The notes beneath the pieces are model-generated. The model was not told where the DNA came from and made no database searches. It worked only from the letters and a program-made list of their open reading frames with translations. Of a DNA stretch of 64,000 nucleotides, positions 45,060-53,776 are shown piece by piece. Origin of the DNA: Flagellimonas okinawensis (lineage in GTDB: Bacteria > Bacteroidota > Bacteroidia > Flavobacteriales > Flavobacteriaceae); contig NZ_JARFVA010000001.1 in assembly GCF_029194005.1 (NCBI RefSeq), forward strand, positions 558,001 to 622,000. Reading direction: 5' to 3'. The position numbers and the translations under genes were made by a program. Position 1 is the stretch's first letter. Each line of letters begins with the position of its first letter.

Positions 45060-45683
45060 TTATTTACCGCAACTGGCCAATACTTCTTTTGCCCTATCTG
45101 CACCCCAAGTCGGGTAAAAGGGTGTTTCGGATTTAAAGGTAGCAAAAAGTTCCAAGGCCTTTTCCACATCTTTACAGTAAGGTGTAGTGTCTTTTCCAAA
45201 ATATCTGGCCGACCCCATATCCCATTCTGCTTTGGAAAGTATTACCCGTGGATTGTTCGGGGCAAGAGCTATCGCTTGCTGGTACAATTGGGCATTTTTC
45301 GGAGAAAGTGTCATGCCATAAGTTGCACCATCAAAAGCGATCCAAGCGGTATTTATAAGTGCTTCCTGTATCAAAAGTTCTGGGTTGTTGGGTGAAATGG
45401 CCTTGGCCACATCTAAAAACTCCTTGGCCTTTTCCAATTGTCCGGTCAATTTATCCTCATCTCGTTCCCCAAAGGAAATTACTGTATTAATCTGTGAAAC
45501 ATAATAATAAGGCAACCACTTATCCGGTTCTGCGGTAGCGATTCGTTCAAACATATGAGATGCTTCTGTGGTTTTTTGGTTTTTCCACAACTCAAAGGCC
45601 CTTTCCATTCCAGTGGAATAGCGGTCCTGCGCATTTGCAAGTGTGGTCCCTAGCAAAACAATGGTTAAAATAAGTTTTTTCAT
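45060..45683 (-). CDS. Periplasmic TPR-like protein upstream of the histidine kinase
   Basis: 207 residues with a signal peptide (MKKLILTIVLLGTTLANAQ). Helical repeats of tetratricopeptide type: RAFELWKNQKTTEASHMFERIATAEPDKWLPYYYVSQINTV and AKEFLDVAKAISPNNPELLIQEALINTAW, plus LYQQAIALAPNNPRVILSKAEWDM. The stop is 7 bases before the kinase start, so it is the first gene of the same unit. It could be a periplasmic accessory of the sensor; this is inference from position. Confidence 0.8.
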   Translation of the reverse strand: MKKLILTIVLLGTTLANAQDRYSTGMERAFELWKNQKTTEASHMFERIATAEPDKWLPYYYVSQINTVISFGERDEDKLTGQLEKAKEFLDVAKAISPNNPELLIQEALINTAWIAFDGATYGMTLSPKNAQLYQQAIALAPNNPRVILSKAEWDMGSARYFGKDTTPYCKDVEKALELFATFKSETPFYPTWGADRAKEVLASCGK

Positions 45684-45736
45684 GACTGCTGTTTTTTGTT
45701 TTTATGATATTGTTTCTGATTGAATTATTGTTGCAG

Positions 45737-45807
45737 CAAAGATGAATTGATAGGGTAGCTTTTTAAAAGAAGGATTACCGAACTGTAAACATTAATGGAT
45801 GAACTGT
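45737..45807 (-). promoter_or_regulatory. Putative LytTR-controlled promoter of the TPR-kinase unit
   Basis: On the minus strand ACAGTTCAT (45799-45807) and ACAGTTCGG (45778-45786) both fit the LytTR word completely, separated by 12 bases. A weak -7 box CATCTTTG (45737-45744, 7 of 8) lies 33 bases further along. The operator would be centred near -60, a typical activator position. Confidence 0.7.
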
Positions 45808-45864
45808 AAAACATGAAAGCTTTAATTTATACATTAGCGAACAGCGATAAAATCATCACATAAT

Positions 45865-46476
45865 ATGTATACCCCAAAACATTACAGTAACCACAATTTG
45901 GATGAAATAAAAGAGTTTGTGACACAAAATAGCTTTGGCATTTTAATCAATATTGTGGACAATAAACCATGGGGCACCCATATCCCTTTGGAATTGGAAA
46001 CCGATAACGAAGGGAACCATTTATTGGTCGGTCATATTGCAAAAGCAAATCCACAATGGAAACATTTTAAAGAAAACACGGAGGTACTCTGCATTTTTAA
46101 TGGCCCCCATGCCTATGTGTCATCGTCTTGGTATAAGGAAGAAGAGGTGCCTACCTGGAATTATATTGCGGTTCACATGTATGGTACATTGACCGTTCTT
46201 GACGAAGAGGAAACCATGGCATCTATGCACAGATTGGTCGATAAATATGAAAAAGCGTCCAAAAAACCACTTTCACTAAAGAACCTTTCTCCCAAAACCC
46301 TGAGACAAATAAAGGGCGTTGTTGGTTTTAAGATCAATGTTACAGACATACAAGCAACCTATAAGCTGTCACAGACCCGGAAAGATGACCATGACACTAT
46401 AATTTCCGAACTTGAAGAGCGGACGGATTCAGGCAGCAATAGCATTGCTGAGCACATGAAGCATAAAAAGCCATAA
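45865..46476 (+). CDS. PaiB-like FMN-binding protein
   Basis: 203 residues of the FMN-binding split barrel: YTPKHYSNHNLDEIKEFV at the N-terminus, GTHIPLELETDNEGNHLLVGHIAKANPQW, IFNGPHAYVSSSWYKEEEVPTWNYIAVHMYGTLTVLDEEE, KGVVGFKINVTDIQATYKLSQTR. This pattern is PaiB (known from Bacillus as negative regulator of sporulation genes). The molecular role in Bacteroidota is unknown. It diverges from the TPR-kinase unit and shares its intergenic region. Confidence 0.88.
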   Translation: MYTPKHYSNHNLDEIKEFVTQNSFGILINIVDNKPWGTHIPLELETDNEGNHLLVGHIAKANPQWKHFKENTEVLCIFNGPHAYVSSSWYKEEEVPTWNYIAVHMYGTLTVLDEEETMASMHRLVDKYEKASKKPLSLKNLSPKTLRQIKGVVGFKINVTDIQATYKLSQTRKDDHDTIISELEERTDSGSNSIAEHMKHKKP

Positions 46477-46483
46477 CCGCACT

Positions 46484-48271
46484 TTATTCTATATCCTGAA
46501 AAATTGCATCTGCCCAATTCGAATATCTTGGGTTCTCTACATGCATGATCCAAAGTTCATCTTGGTACTTGCCCTTCATTTGAGATTTATAGGCCGCATA
46601 AGCAGCTTCATTTTCATCATATTTAGCCAAGTACACATAGTTTAAACCGTTATCGGGATTCTTAAAATATTGTGCTTGCAAACCTTTGCTTTTAAGGTCT
46701 TCCATAAAATTTTTAAGATAGGTCTCGTTCTTAAAAACGTTGGCAACGATGTAATGCCCTTGACCTACCCCATCCAAATTGATGAACTTTTCTATGGGTT
46801 TAAAGGCTCCTCCATGAAAAGTACCTTCTTTATTTTTTTCAGTAGAAGTGGACTTGGTCTTGGTATTTTGAGCCAGCGCCTTGGCAGTGGACGCCTCAAT
46901 TGCGTTGTAAACAGAATCCAAATCTTTATTCTCCGCGAGGTAAAGTCTTTGAGCTTTGGCCTCTATTCCGGGGATATCGTCTCCATTATGCCTTTTCACC
47001 AAACGCATTACCATTTCAAAACGCTTTTCCATCTCATCCTCTCTGCTTTGTTGCATCGAGTCCATCTTGTACAATAAATCGTCAATTACGGCATAACTAT
47101 CTTCTTGTTGTTCCTGCAATTGGGCAATTCTCTCTTCCCAGTACGCCCTTTCCTCTTTGTTATAAGGTCTCAAAGTGGTCTGAACATCCAACTTGCTCTT
47201 TTGTTTGGTTTCCTCGGTGGCACCGTCCGCCTCGGCAACAGCTGAGTTCTCGATTTTCTTTTTCTCCTCATCATCGTTTACGATAAAGGTATTTTTAGAA
47301 AGGTTGGGAATAAAAGAATACGCAATAGAGATTTCGTGGGTAACCCCAAGATTGGCTATGCTATTGTTTAGGCTCTTTTCAAAATTATATCCGAAGGACA
47401 ATCTTTGGTTAAGATTAAAACCAGTTCCTGCCGAAGCACCATAAAATTGATCATAACCACCCTGAATCCATCCCAACTTAGGAAGGTCCAAAATTACACC
47501 ACCACCAAAAACTGGGTCCTCATTACCTTCAAAGCGAGCACGTGCCAACGGCATTACCCTACCATCTTCGAAAACACCCCTTCCATTCTCCAATTCATAC
47601 ACATATTGAATATGACCGGAAAAGGTCTTTTGGTTAAGATTGGTCAAGGATTTACCGGACTTTAAGTTATAATCCACCAAGTTTTGTGCAAATACACCAA
47701 TATCAAAACTGCCTAAACTAAGATTAAGACCTGGCTGAAAGGATATAATGGAGCTTTCACTAGCCTGACTCAACAATGGATCTTCCTCTAAAGCGATAGC
47801 CCTACTAGGATCATAGCTACTCACATAATAAGGAATATTCACACCAAAAGTTAAGCTGCTCTCTTCTCCCAATTGTATGCCATGAGAGTAATTGGCCATT
47901 ACTCCCAAATTGGAAATTACGCCCTCTCGCTGGTTATAAAGACTAAACCCCAAACCTATCCTATCGCTAAGTCTACCACTATAGCTCAAAAAATAGTTTT
48001 GGCGATTGTTATCGAAATCAGCACCTTGACTTCGATGAAAAAAGTTGATGTAAGACTTATCCTCACGAATAGAAGAGAATGTGGGATTGATCAAAAATCG
48101 GTTGAACTTCAATAAATTTTGAAAAGGCACATCATAACTTACATAAGGATTGTTCTCTTCTTGGGCCTGAATGGGATGACCTAATAAAAACACAACCAAA
48201 AGCGCATAAATAGAGTGCTTAAATTGGAACGGGAATGTAAGTTGAAAAAACGGGGGTAGTTTTATCTCCAT
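46484..48271 (-). CDS. PorP/SprF-family type IX secretion protein with SPOR-like tail
   Basis: 595 residues, longer than the usual 310-340 of this family. Signal peptide followed by the PorP/SprF barrel (residues about 40-330: YDVPFQNLLKFNRFLINPTFSSIRED, NNRQNYFLSYSGRLSDRIGLGFSLYNQREGVISNLGVMANYSHGI, GVTHEISIAYSFIPN). Then a charged linker with coiled-coil (ERAYWEERIAQLQEQQEDSYAVIDDLLYKMDSMQQSREDEMEKRFEMVMRLVKRH, about 375-435) and a C-terminal SPOR-like domain (about 505-580, GHYIVANVFKNETYLKNFMEDLKSKGLQAQYFKN). SPOR domains bind denuded peptidoglycan; this one could anchor the outer-membrane protein. Single gene. Confidence 0.85.
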   Translation of the reverse strand: MEIKLPPFFQLTFPFQFKHSIYALLVVFLLGHPIQAQEENNPYVSYDVPFQNLLKFNRFLINPTFSSIREDKSYINFFHRSQGADFDNNRQNYFLSYSGRLSDRIGLGFSLYNQREGVISNLGVMANYSHGIQLGEESSLTFGVNIPYYVSSYDPSRAIALEEDPLLSQASESSIISFQPGLNLSLGSFDIGVFAQNLVDYNLKSGKSLTNLNQKTFSGHIQYVYELENGRGVFEDGRVMPLARARFEGNEDPVFGGGVILDLPKLGWIQGGYDQFYGASAGTGFNLNQRLSFGYNFEKSLNNSIANLGVTHEISIAYSFIPNLSKNTFIVNDDEEKKKIENSAVAEADGATEETKQKSKLDVQTTLRPYNKEERAYWEERIAQLQEQQEDSYAVIDDLLYKMDSMQQSREDEMEKRFEMVMRLVKRHNGDDIPGIEAKAQRLYLAENKDLDSVYNAIEASTAKALAQNTKTKSTSTEKNKEGTFHGGAFKPIEKFINLDGVGQGHYIVANVFKNETYLKNFMEDLKSKGLQAQYFKNPDNGLNYVYLAKYDENEAAYAAYKSQMKGKYQDELWIMHVENPRYSNWADAIFQDIE

Positions 48272-48538
48272 AGCCGATTGGGATTTGTAGGTTAATATTC
48301 CTGATTGGGACAGGTTGATATGTTATTAGTAGTTTCATTCGCAAGATTTGGGACTTGTAAGAATTTTATGACTAATACTAATGTAAATCTACATATTTTA
48401 TCGTCCAAGTGATAATTTTTTCGTTGAACGGTTTATTGATTTGATACTTCGAGCGTTCCATTCGATGAAAAGCATACTTCAATTGATATTCATTGATAAA
48501 ATCAAATTAATTTTAACGAAACTGCAAACCCTGATCCA

Positions 48539-49018
48539 ATGGATATTCATTGCACCATTGTGCCCTACTCGGAAATTTACAAAGAGGATTTTAGAAAACT
48601 CAATGAAGAGTGGATCATCAAATACTTTGAGCTGGAAGATATGGACCGAAAGGTACTTCAACATCCCAAAGAATATATTTTGGACAAGGGAGGATACATT
48701 GCAGTGGCTTTATTGGACCAAGAACCAGTTGGGGTATGCGCACTGATTCCATGTAAATATGAGGGATATGATTTTGAACTCTCGAAAATGGGTGTATCCC
48801 CAAAAGTTCAGGGTAAGGGCATTGGCAAATTATTGGGGATGCATATAATAGAAAAGGCCAGGCAAATGGGGGCAAAAAAATTGTTCTTGGAAAGCAATCG
48901 AATACTGGGCCCTGCACTTTCTCTTTACAAAAGACTTGGTTTTAAGGAGATTACAAAAATACCATCTCCTTATACAAGAAGTGACATACAAATGGAACTT
49001 ACAATATCCGATGTATAG
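48539..49018 (+). CDS. GNAT-family N-acetyltransferase
   Basis: 159 residues with the acetyl-CoA binding motif A: FELSKMGVSPKVQGKGIGKLLGMHIIEKARQMGAKKLFLESN (Q/RxxGxG/A as QGKGIG), then the motif B LYKRLGFKEITKIPSPYTRSDIQMEL. Substrate unknown. The preceding 267 bases hold no gene; they are AT-rich. Confidence 0.88.
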   Translation: MDIHCTIVPYSEIYKEDFRKLNEEWIIKYFELEDMDRKVLQHPKEYILDKGGYIAVALLDQEPVGVCALIPCKYEGYDFELSKMGVSPKVQGKGIGKLLGMHIIEKARQMGAKKLFLESNRILGPALSLYKRLGFKEITKIPSPYTRSDIQMELTISDV

Positions 49019-49126
49019 CGTTCTCCCATATTAGAAACCATATAATTCCTACGGTTTTTATAGATTAATTTTTATATGTGACTCAAAACGAGTATCTTAT
49101 AGATTCAAACCTCTAAGTTCATCACC

Positions 49127-49549
49127 ATGGGTCTCATTAAAAAGCTTAATAAATGGGCAAATGCCCATACCTATCTTATTTTGGACCTGATTCGTGTAAT
49201 GCTCGGCATTGTTTTCTTTGTTAAGGGTATTGAATTTATGACCAACCACGACGAAATGGAAAAATTGGCACGCCCGTTCCAAGACGTGCCAGGTGGAATG
49301 ATTCTACTTCACTATTTAATTCCGGCGCATTTTGTGGGTGGCATCCTCATTACAGTTGGGTTACTTACCCGATGGGCGGCCATTGCACAGCTACCGATTA
49401 TTTTTGGTGCCATTCTCACCAATTTTTTGGGAGAAATGAATACAAACTATCTGCTATTGGCTATAATCGTTTTGGTAACATCCTTGTTTTTTATTGTTTA
49501 CGGTTCTGGGAAGCATTCCGTGGATTACTACCTTAAAATGCAACAATAA
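49127..49549 (+). CDS. DoxX-family membrane protein
   Basis: 140 residues with four membrane helices (about 16-34, 63-79, 84-103, 107-125). The features MLGIVFFVKGIEFMTN and VGGILITVGLLTRWAAIAQLPI are those of DoxX/DoxD-like proteins. The role is uncertain in the family. It converges on the TonB-dependent receptor gene with 1 base between the stops. Confidence 0.85.
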   Translation: MGLIKKLNKWANAHTYLILDLIRVMLGIVFFVKGIEFMTNHDEMEKLARPFQDVPGGMILLHYLIPAHFVGGILITVGLLTRWAAIAQLPIIFGAILTNFLGEMNTNYLLLAIIVLVTSLFFIVYGSGKHSVDYYLKMQQ

Positions 49550-49550
49550 C

Positions 49551-51713
49551 CTATAGGTTGTCCAATTGATTACTTTTTTTATCAGTACTGATCGTCCAGA
49601 AGAATCCAACAAAGAAAAAACTATCCGCAGGCGGCGTTACCGCCCTTCTGTTGAATACTCCATTCATGTCCGGTGTATTGGCATATTGGTAATTGCTAAT
49701 ATTATTGATGCTCAACAAATTGCTCACGGAAAAGTATAGGATTTTCTGCTGGTCTATTAAATAGGCCCAATTAAAACTTAAATTATTGTACGACTTGGTT
49801 TTCTCTTGCATAAATCCCTGCGAATTTGGGTTATGGTATGGTCTGCCCGATCCATAAGAATAAGAAAGCCCAACTTGGGAACGGAGCTTATCCACCCAAT
49901 ACTTGGTGACCAAAGATGCATTATGTTTAGGTGCAAAATTTGGGGTGGCCTTCTGAGGAAAGTTTTGGTAATCCCGTTGTGTATCCAAAAAAGAATAGGA
50001 AACCCAATAATCCAAATTAGCAATGCTTTTACTGTCCCGCCAAAAAACGTCTACGCCTTTCGCATATCCATTTCCCATATTATCGTATGTTGAATTGAAT
50101 TGTGGCAAGTCTGTATCAAACTTAACCAACCGATCATAATCCTTGTAGTAAAGTTCAGTTCTAAACGTTTTTCCGTTTTTGATGTATTGATAATTTAAAA
50201 TATAATGCGAGGCTTTCTCCATTTTGAGTTGATTCTCGAATTTTACAACATCGGTTAATGGTCTCTGGTAAAAATCGCCGTACGCCAACGAAAACTGTCC
50301 ATCCTCTCCTGGCTTGTATGCCAAGGAAACCCGTGGCGAAACCTCAAAGCCATCCAATAGGCTACTATGCTCTGCGCGAATGCCCAACTTCATCGCAAAT
50401 TTATTGGACAGGAAAATATCGGATTCTGCAAAGGCTGCGAACAGACCATCGGAATACCCATTATTGAACTCACCCATATCCAAATCGGAATATGTTTCGT
50501 CATATTCGGTCCTGAAATATTCCGTACCAAAACTCAAATCGTACCTGTTACTGAAGTTTTTTCGGGCCTTTACCTTGATATGGGTTGATGTTTCCTTGGC
50601 ATTGAGCTTATCCTGCTCTATACCAATATCATTTGTATCCCAGGCTATGGAGGCCCCAGAGGTCAAGCTCCAATCATTGGCAAAAAAATATTTATAGGAA
50701 GAATTAAAGTACAGGTTATTGTTCTTAAGCTGAAATCGGACAAAATCTTCAAAATTGATATCCTCCTGCTCAATATCCAAATTCGTATGATTGAATCCTG
50801 TATACATTTTGAACATACTATTTTCTCCCTGACTCCTAAAAACAGCTTCTCCCGAAATGGATTCGAATGGACTGTTCCATCGAACCCCTTGCGTGGATGG
50901 AATCAATGCTTCATATGGAGCAAGATTCATATAAGATGTGTTGATGCTCAAAGATTGGTCGCCCCAAATTTCGGTATGCCCCACACCTCCACCTACGCTC
51001 ATAATGGATATATCCGTCTTTTCCTGCAGTGGTACATCGGTAGTATTCAATAAAAGCACACTGGACAAAGCTTGACCATACTCCGCAGAATACCCCCCTG
51101 TACTAAAGGAAATTCCTTTAAAAAGAAATGGAGAAAACCGTCCACGGGTAGGTGAATTGTTCGGTGTGGCATTAAAGGGTTGAAAAACACGCAATCCATC
51201 AATAAAAACCTGGGTCTCGCCTGCGGTCCCACCCCTCACAAACAAACGCCCGTCCTCGTTAACCGCGGAAGTTCCCGGCAACGTCTGTAAAGCTGCTACA
51301 AAATCACCTGCAGCTCCGGCAGTGGTTACAATGTCCATGGGTTTTAATACAGATACCTTGGAATTATCCCCGGCCTCAAATGTACCGGCAGTCAAGGTTA
51401 CGCCCGATAAAGAGTTAACGGATTCTATCAATCTAATTTGGAGGTCTTTAAAGTAGGACACATCCCCTGCCTCATAATGGGGCTCGTAGGACAATATAGA
51501 AACGATAAGTGTTTGCAAACCCTCCTCGGAGGTCTCGAAACTAAAATTTCCATTGGCGTCGGAGGAAGCTCCATCGTATGTGCCTTCCAAATATATATTG
51601 GCCCCTTCAATTGGATTGTTCTTTGCGTCTGTTACCCTACCGGATATGGTCTGCTGTGACATTACAATTCCGGTACTTAATAATAATGTGATTAGGTTGA
51701 TGATGATTTTCAT
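49551..51713 (-). CDS. TonB-dependent receptor
   Basis: 720 residues from ATG 51713 (MKIIINLITLLLSTGIVMSQ signal peptide); an ATG at 51740 adds 9 residues that spoil the signal. N-terminal carboxypeptidase-like domain (ISGRVTDAKNNPIEGANIYLEGTYDGASSDANGNFSFE), then the plug (LPGTSAVNEDGRLFVRGGTAGETQVFIDGLRVFQPFN) and the 22-stranded barrel with the final strand ending FFFVGFFWTIS. It imports a large substrate such as a siderophore or glycan oligomer. No SusD partner is adjacent, so a siderophore/cobalamin-type substrate is more likely. Confidence 0.93.
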   Translation of the reverse strand: MKIIINLITLLLSTGIVMSQQTISGRVTDAKNNPIEGANIYLEGTYDGASSDANGNFSFETSEEGLQTLIVSILSYEPHYEAGDVSYFKDLQIRLIESVNSLSGVTLTAGTFEAGDNSKVSVLKPMDIVTTAGAAGDFVAALQTLPGTSAVNEDGRLFVRGGTAGETQVFIDGLRVFQPFNATPNNSPTRGRFSPFLFKGISFSTGGYSAEYGQALSSVLLLNTTDVPLQEKTDISIMSVGGGVGHTEIWGDQSLSINTSYMNLAPYEALIPSTQGVRWNSPFESISGEAVFRSQGENSMFKMYTGFNHTNLDIEQEDINFEDFVRFQLKNNNLYFNSSYKYFFANDWSLTSGASIAWDTNDIGIEQDKLNAKETSTHIKVKARKNFSNRYDLSFGTEYFRTEYDETYSDLDMGEFNNGYSDGLFAAFAESDIFLSNKFAMKLGIRAEHSSLLDGFEVSPRVSLAYKPGEDGQFSLAYGDFYQRPLTDVVKFENQLKMEKASHYILNYQYIKNGKTFRTELYYKDYDRLVKFDTDLPQFNSTYDNMGNGYAKGVDVFWRDSKSIANLDYWVSYSFLDTQRDYQNFPQKATPNFAPKHNASLVTKYWVDKLRSQVGLSYSYGSGRPYHNPNSQGFMQEKTKSYNNLSFNWAYLIDQQKILYFSVSNLLSINNISNYQYANTPDMNGVFNRRAVTPPADSFFFVGFFWTISTDKKSNQLDNL

Positions 51714-51924
51714 GACTGTTCGTTTTGTTTGACAGGACAAATTTGCCCCAGTACTTTAGGCCAAACCAAAACGAAATACCCAATTGTAGTTTTTAATAGC
51801 TGAATTGAACTAGAAATCTCAGTTTGCAGTTCACTCCAAAAAATCGACATTTCGGTAGTAATGAATTTTTAAAATGGATTGACTTCCAGAATTTTGGAGC
51901 ATACAAACATCAAAAACAAACATT

Positions 51925-52344
51925 ATGAAAACTGTTACACTAGCTTTAAGTTTCTTATTTGTAAGTATTGTTGCCATGGCACAAGAAAAAACCGGAGTAG
52001 ACATCATCGTTACCATTGATAACATTACCAGTAACGAAGGAAATATTCTAGCGGGGCTCCATACCGCTGAAACATTCATGAAAGGACCTGGTATTCAAAA
52101 TACGCAGAGTAAGATCGAGGATGGAAAAGTAATCCTTACGTTTACCAATGTAGTTCCAGGAGATTATGCCATCATGGCTTTGCACGATGTTAATGAGAAC
52201 AATCGTATGGATTATCAATCGAACGGTATGCCAAAAGAAAGTTATGGTATGTCCGGGAACGATATGACATTGGGCCCACCCGATTTTAAAAGTGCAATGT
52301 TCACCGTTGGCGATGAAAATTTGGAAATGAGCATTCGATTCTAA
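51925..52344 (+). CDS. DUF2141 domain-containing secreted protein
   Basis: 139 residues with a signal peptide (MKTVTLALSFLFVSIVAMAQ) and DUF2141 features: DIIVTIDNITSNEGNILAGLHTAETFMKG, VPGDYAIMALHDVNENNRMDYQSNGMPKESYGMSGN. The NENNRMDYQSNGMPKE segment is the most conserved part of the family. Unknown role; relatives are secreted beta-rich proteins. It diverges from the TonB-dependent receptor and ends at a strong terminator. Confidence 0.88.
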   Translation: MKTVTLALSFLFVSIVAMAQEKTGVDIIVTIDNITSNEGNILAGLHTAETFMKGPGIQNTQSKIEDGKVILTFTNVVPGDYAIMALHDVNENNRMDYQSNGMPKESYGMSGNDMTLGPPDFKSAMFTVGDENLEMSIRF

Positions 52345-52368
52345 TAAAACACAATCATCAATCAATGG

Positions 52369-52393
52369 AAAGCCTGCAGAAAGCAGGCTTTTT
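52369..52393 (+). terminator. Terminator after the DUF2141 gene
   Basis: AAAGCCTGC/GCAGGCTTT stem with AGAAA loop, followed by a short T run. Confidence 0.9.
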
Positions 52394-52485
52394 GTTTGGT
52401 CTTACTTTACCGTTTAACGATTCCTTTTTTTCTATAGATTAACCTAATGGATTTTTATACTTTTATGCCATAAATCTATAATTGA

Positions 52486-53427
52486 ATGACGATTACCCAG
52501 CTTCAATACGTATTGGCGGTTGCCGAACACAAGAATTTTACCTTGGCAGCAGAAAAGAGTTTTGTTACCCAACCTACCTTGAGCATGCAGGTGCAAAAAT
52601 TGGAAGACGAACTCGATGTGCTCATATTCGATAGGAGCAAAAAACCCATCACAATTACGGAAGTGGGCAAAAAAATCGTCGCACAGGCAAAAAATATTGT
52701 GGCCGAGGCGGAGCGTATCAAGGATATCGTGGATCAGGACAAAGGATTTGTTGGAGGGGATTATACCTTAGGAATCATTCCTACTGTTATGCCCACCTTG
52801 CTTCCCATGTTTTTAAACGCCTTTATTAAAAAATATCCTAAGGTGAATTTGATCATAAAAGAGCAATCTACACAAACCATGATCAAAAATATTTTGGACG
52901 GGCATTTAGATGCAGGTATAGCAGCGACACCTTTAGAAATTGAATTTATAAAAGAACGTCCGCTTTATTATGAGCCTTTTGTGGGATACGTCCCAAAAAG
53001 CCATCGATTGACATCGCAAAAAGAACTTACGATGGACGATTTGGACGTTAACGATATTCTATTGCTGCAGGATGGACATTGTTTTAGGGAAGGTGTGATC
53101 AATCTATGCAAAGCTTCAAAGAGCGGTGTTGGCGAACAATTTAAAATTGAAAGTGGAAGTTTTGAAACCTTGGTCAGTTTGGCTGATGAGGGTATGGGAA
53201 TGACACTTTTGCCCTATTTGAACACATTACATCTGGAAGAAGAAAAAAGAGCCAACCTCAAATCTTTTCAAAACCCGACCCCAGCGAGGGAAATAAGTTT
53301 GATCTATCACAAAAGCGAACTAAAGATTCAAATTACGGATGCACTACGAGAAGTTATCTCAAGTATAGTTCGTGGAGCCATTGCTTTTCAGGATGTGAAA
53401 ATCATCAGCCCTTTGGCCAAAAATTAA
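52486..53427 (+). CDS. oxyR: OxyR-type LysR transcriptional regulator
   Basis: 313 residues. N-terminal LysR winged helix (MTITQLQYVLAVAEHKNFTLAAEKSFVTQPTLSMQVQKLEDELDVLIFDR). In the effector domain the redox motif LLLQDGHCFREGVINLC carries Cys199 and Cys208, numbers identical to the two peroxide-sensing cysteines of E. coli OxyR, eight residues apart. It should activate peroxide-defence genes when the disulfide forms. No katG/ahpC/dps gene is adjacent in this window. Confidence 0.92.
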   Translation: MTITQLQYVLAVAEHKNFTLAAEKSFVTQPTLSMQVQKLEDELDVLIFDRSKKPITITEVGKKIVAQAKNIVAEAERIKDIVDQDKGFVGGDYTLGIIPTVMPTLLPMFLNAFIKKYPKVNLIIKEQSTQTMIKNILDGHLDAGIAATPLEIEFIKERPLYYEPFVGYVPKSHRLTSQKELTMDDLDVNDILLLQDGHCFREGVINLCKASKSGVGEQFKIESGSFETLVSLADEGMGMTLLPYLNTLHLEEEKRANLKSFQNPTPAREISLIYHKSELKIQITDALREVISSIVRGAIAFQDVKIISPLAKN

Positions 53428-53428
53428 A

Positions 53429-53450
53429 AGAGCCGCTTTTCAGCGGCTCT
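53429..53450. terminator. Shared hairpin between oxyR and the small minus-strand gene
   Basis: AGAGCCGCT/AGCGGCTCT stem with TTTC loop. On the minus strand it is followed by TTTTAATTTTT, fitting termination of the leftward small gene; on the plus strand the T run is poor. Confidence 0.7.
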
Positions 53451-53459
53451 CGTTAGTGT

Positions 53460-53657
53460 TTAAACTTTTAATAATAACAATGTTGGTTGTAATTCTGGTT
53501 TGTCAACAATAAAAAACTGCAACCAGATTTTCAATTCCTCTACTTCATTTGGTAACAATCTAGAAATTGCTTTCTGAAGTTCCCTAGTGAAGAGTTTAGC
53601 ATCAAAACTCACCTTTTGAAGGATTGTTTTGGTGTAATCTAACATAGCTCTAGGCAT
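53460..53657 (-). CDS. Small conserved flavobacterial hypothetical protein
   Basis: 65 residues (MPRAMLDYTKTILQKVSFDAKLFTRELQKAISRLLPNEVEELKIW...). Helical, no signal peptide or membrane segment. The sequence is of the type conserved as a stand-alone small protein across flavobacteria, and it ends at a hairpin with a T-rich tail, both supporting a real gene. Function unknown. A weaker alternative is that this is a spurious frame. Confidence 0.65.
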   Translation of the reverse strand: MPRAMLDYTKTILQKVSFDAKLFTRELQKAISRLLPNEVEELKIWLQFFIVDKPELQPTLLLLKV

Positions 53658-53776
53658 ATTAATTTGATTATATTGGGTAATTGGTTGTCTTCTAAATTAG
53701 AAAAAAAGATGTTTATAAAACCTAAGTTCCAGTTAAAAATTGAATAACTTGGTGTTAAAATCGATGAACGGCACAA

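Noticed and set aside
48441-48746. 101-codon frame overlapping the GNAT gene start
   Set aside because: Wrong frame relative to the intact acetyltransferase and no similarity.
49059-49126. Possible tRNA or riboswitch in AT-rich gaps
   Set aside because: No cloverleaf, TTCGA-type loop or known riboswitch core could be identified here or elsewhere in the window.
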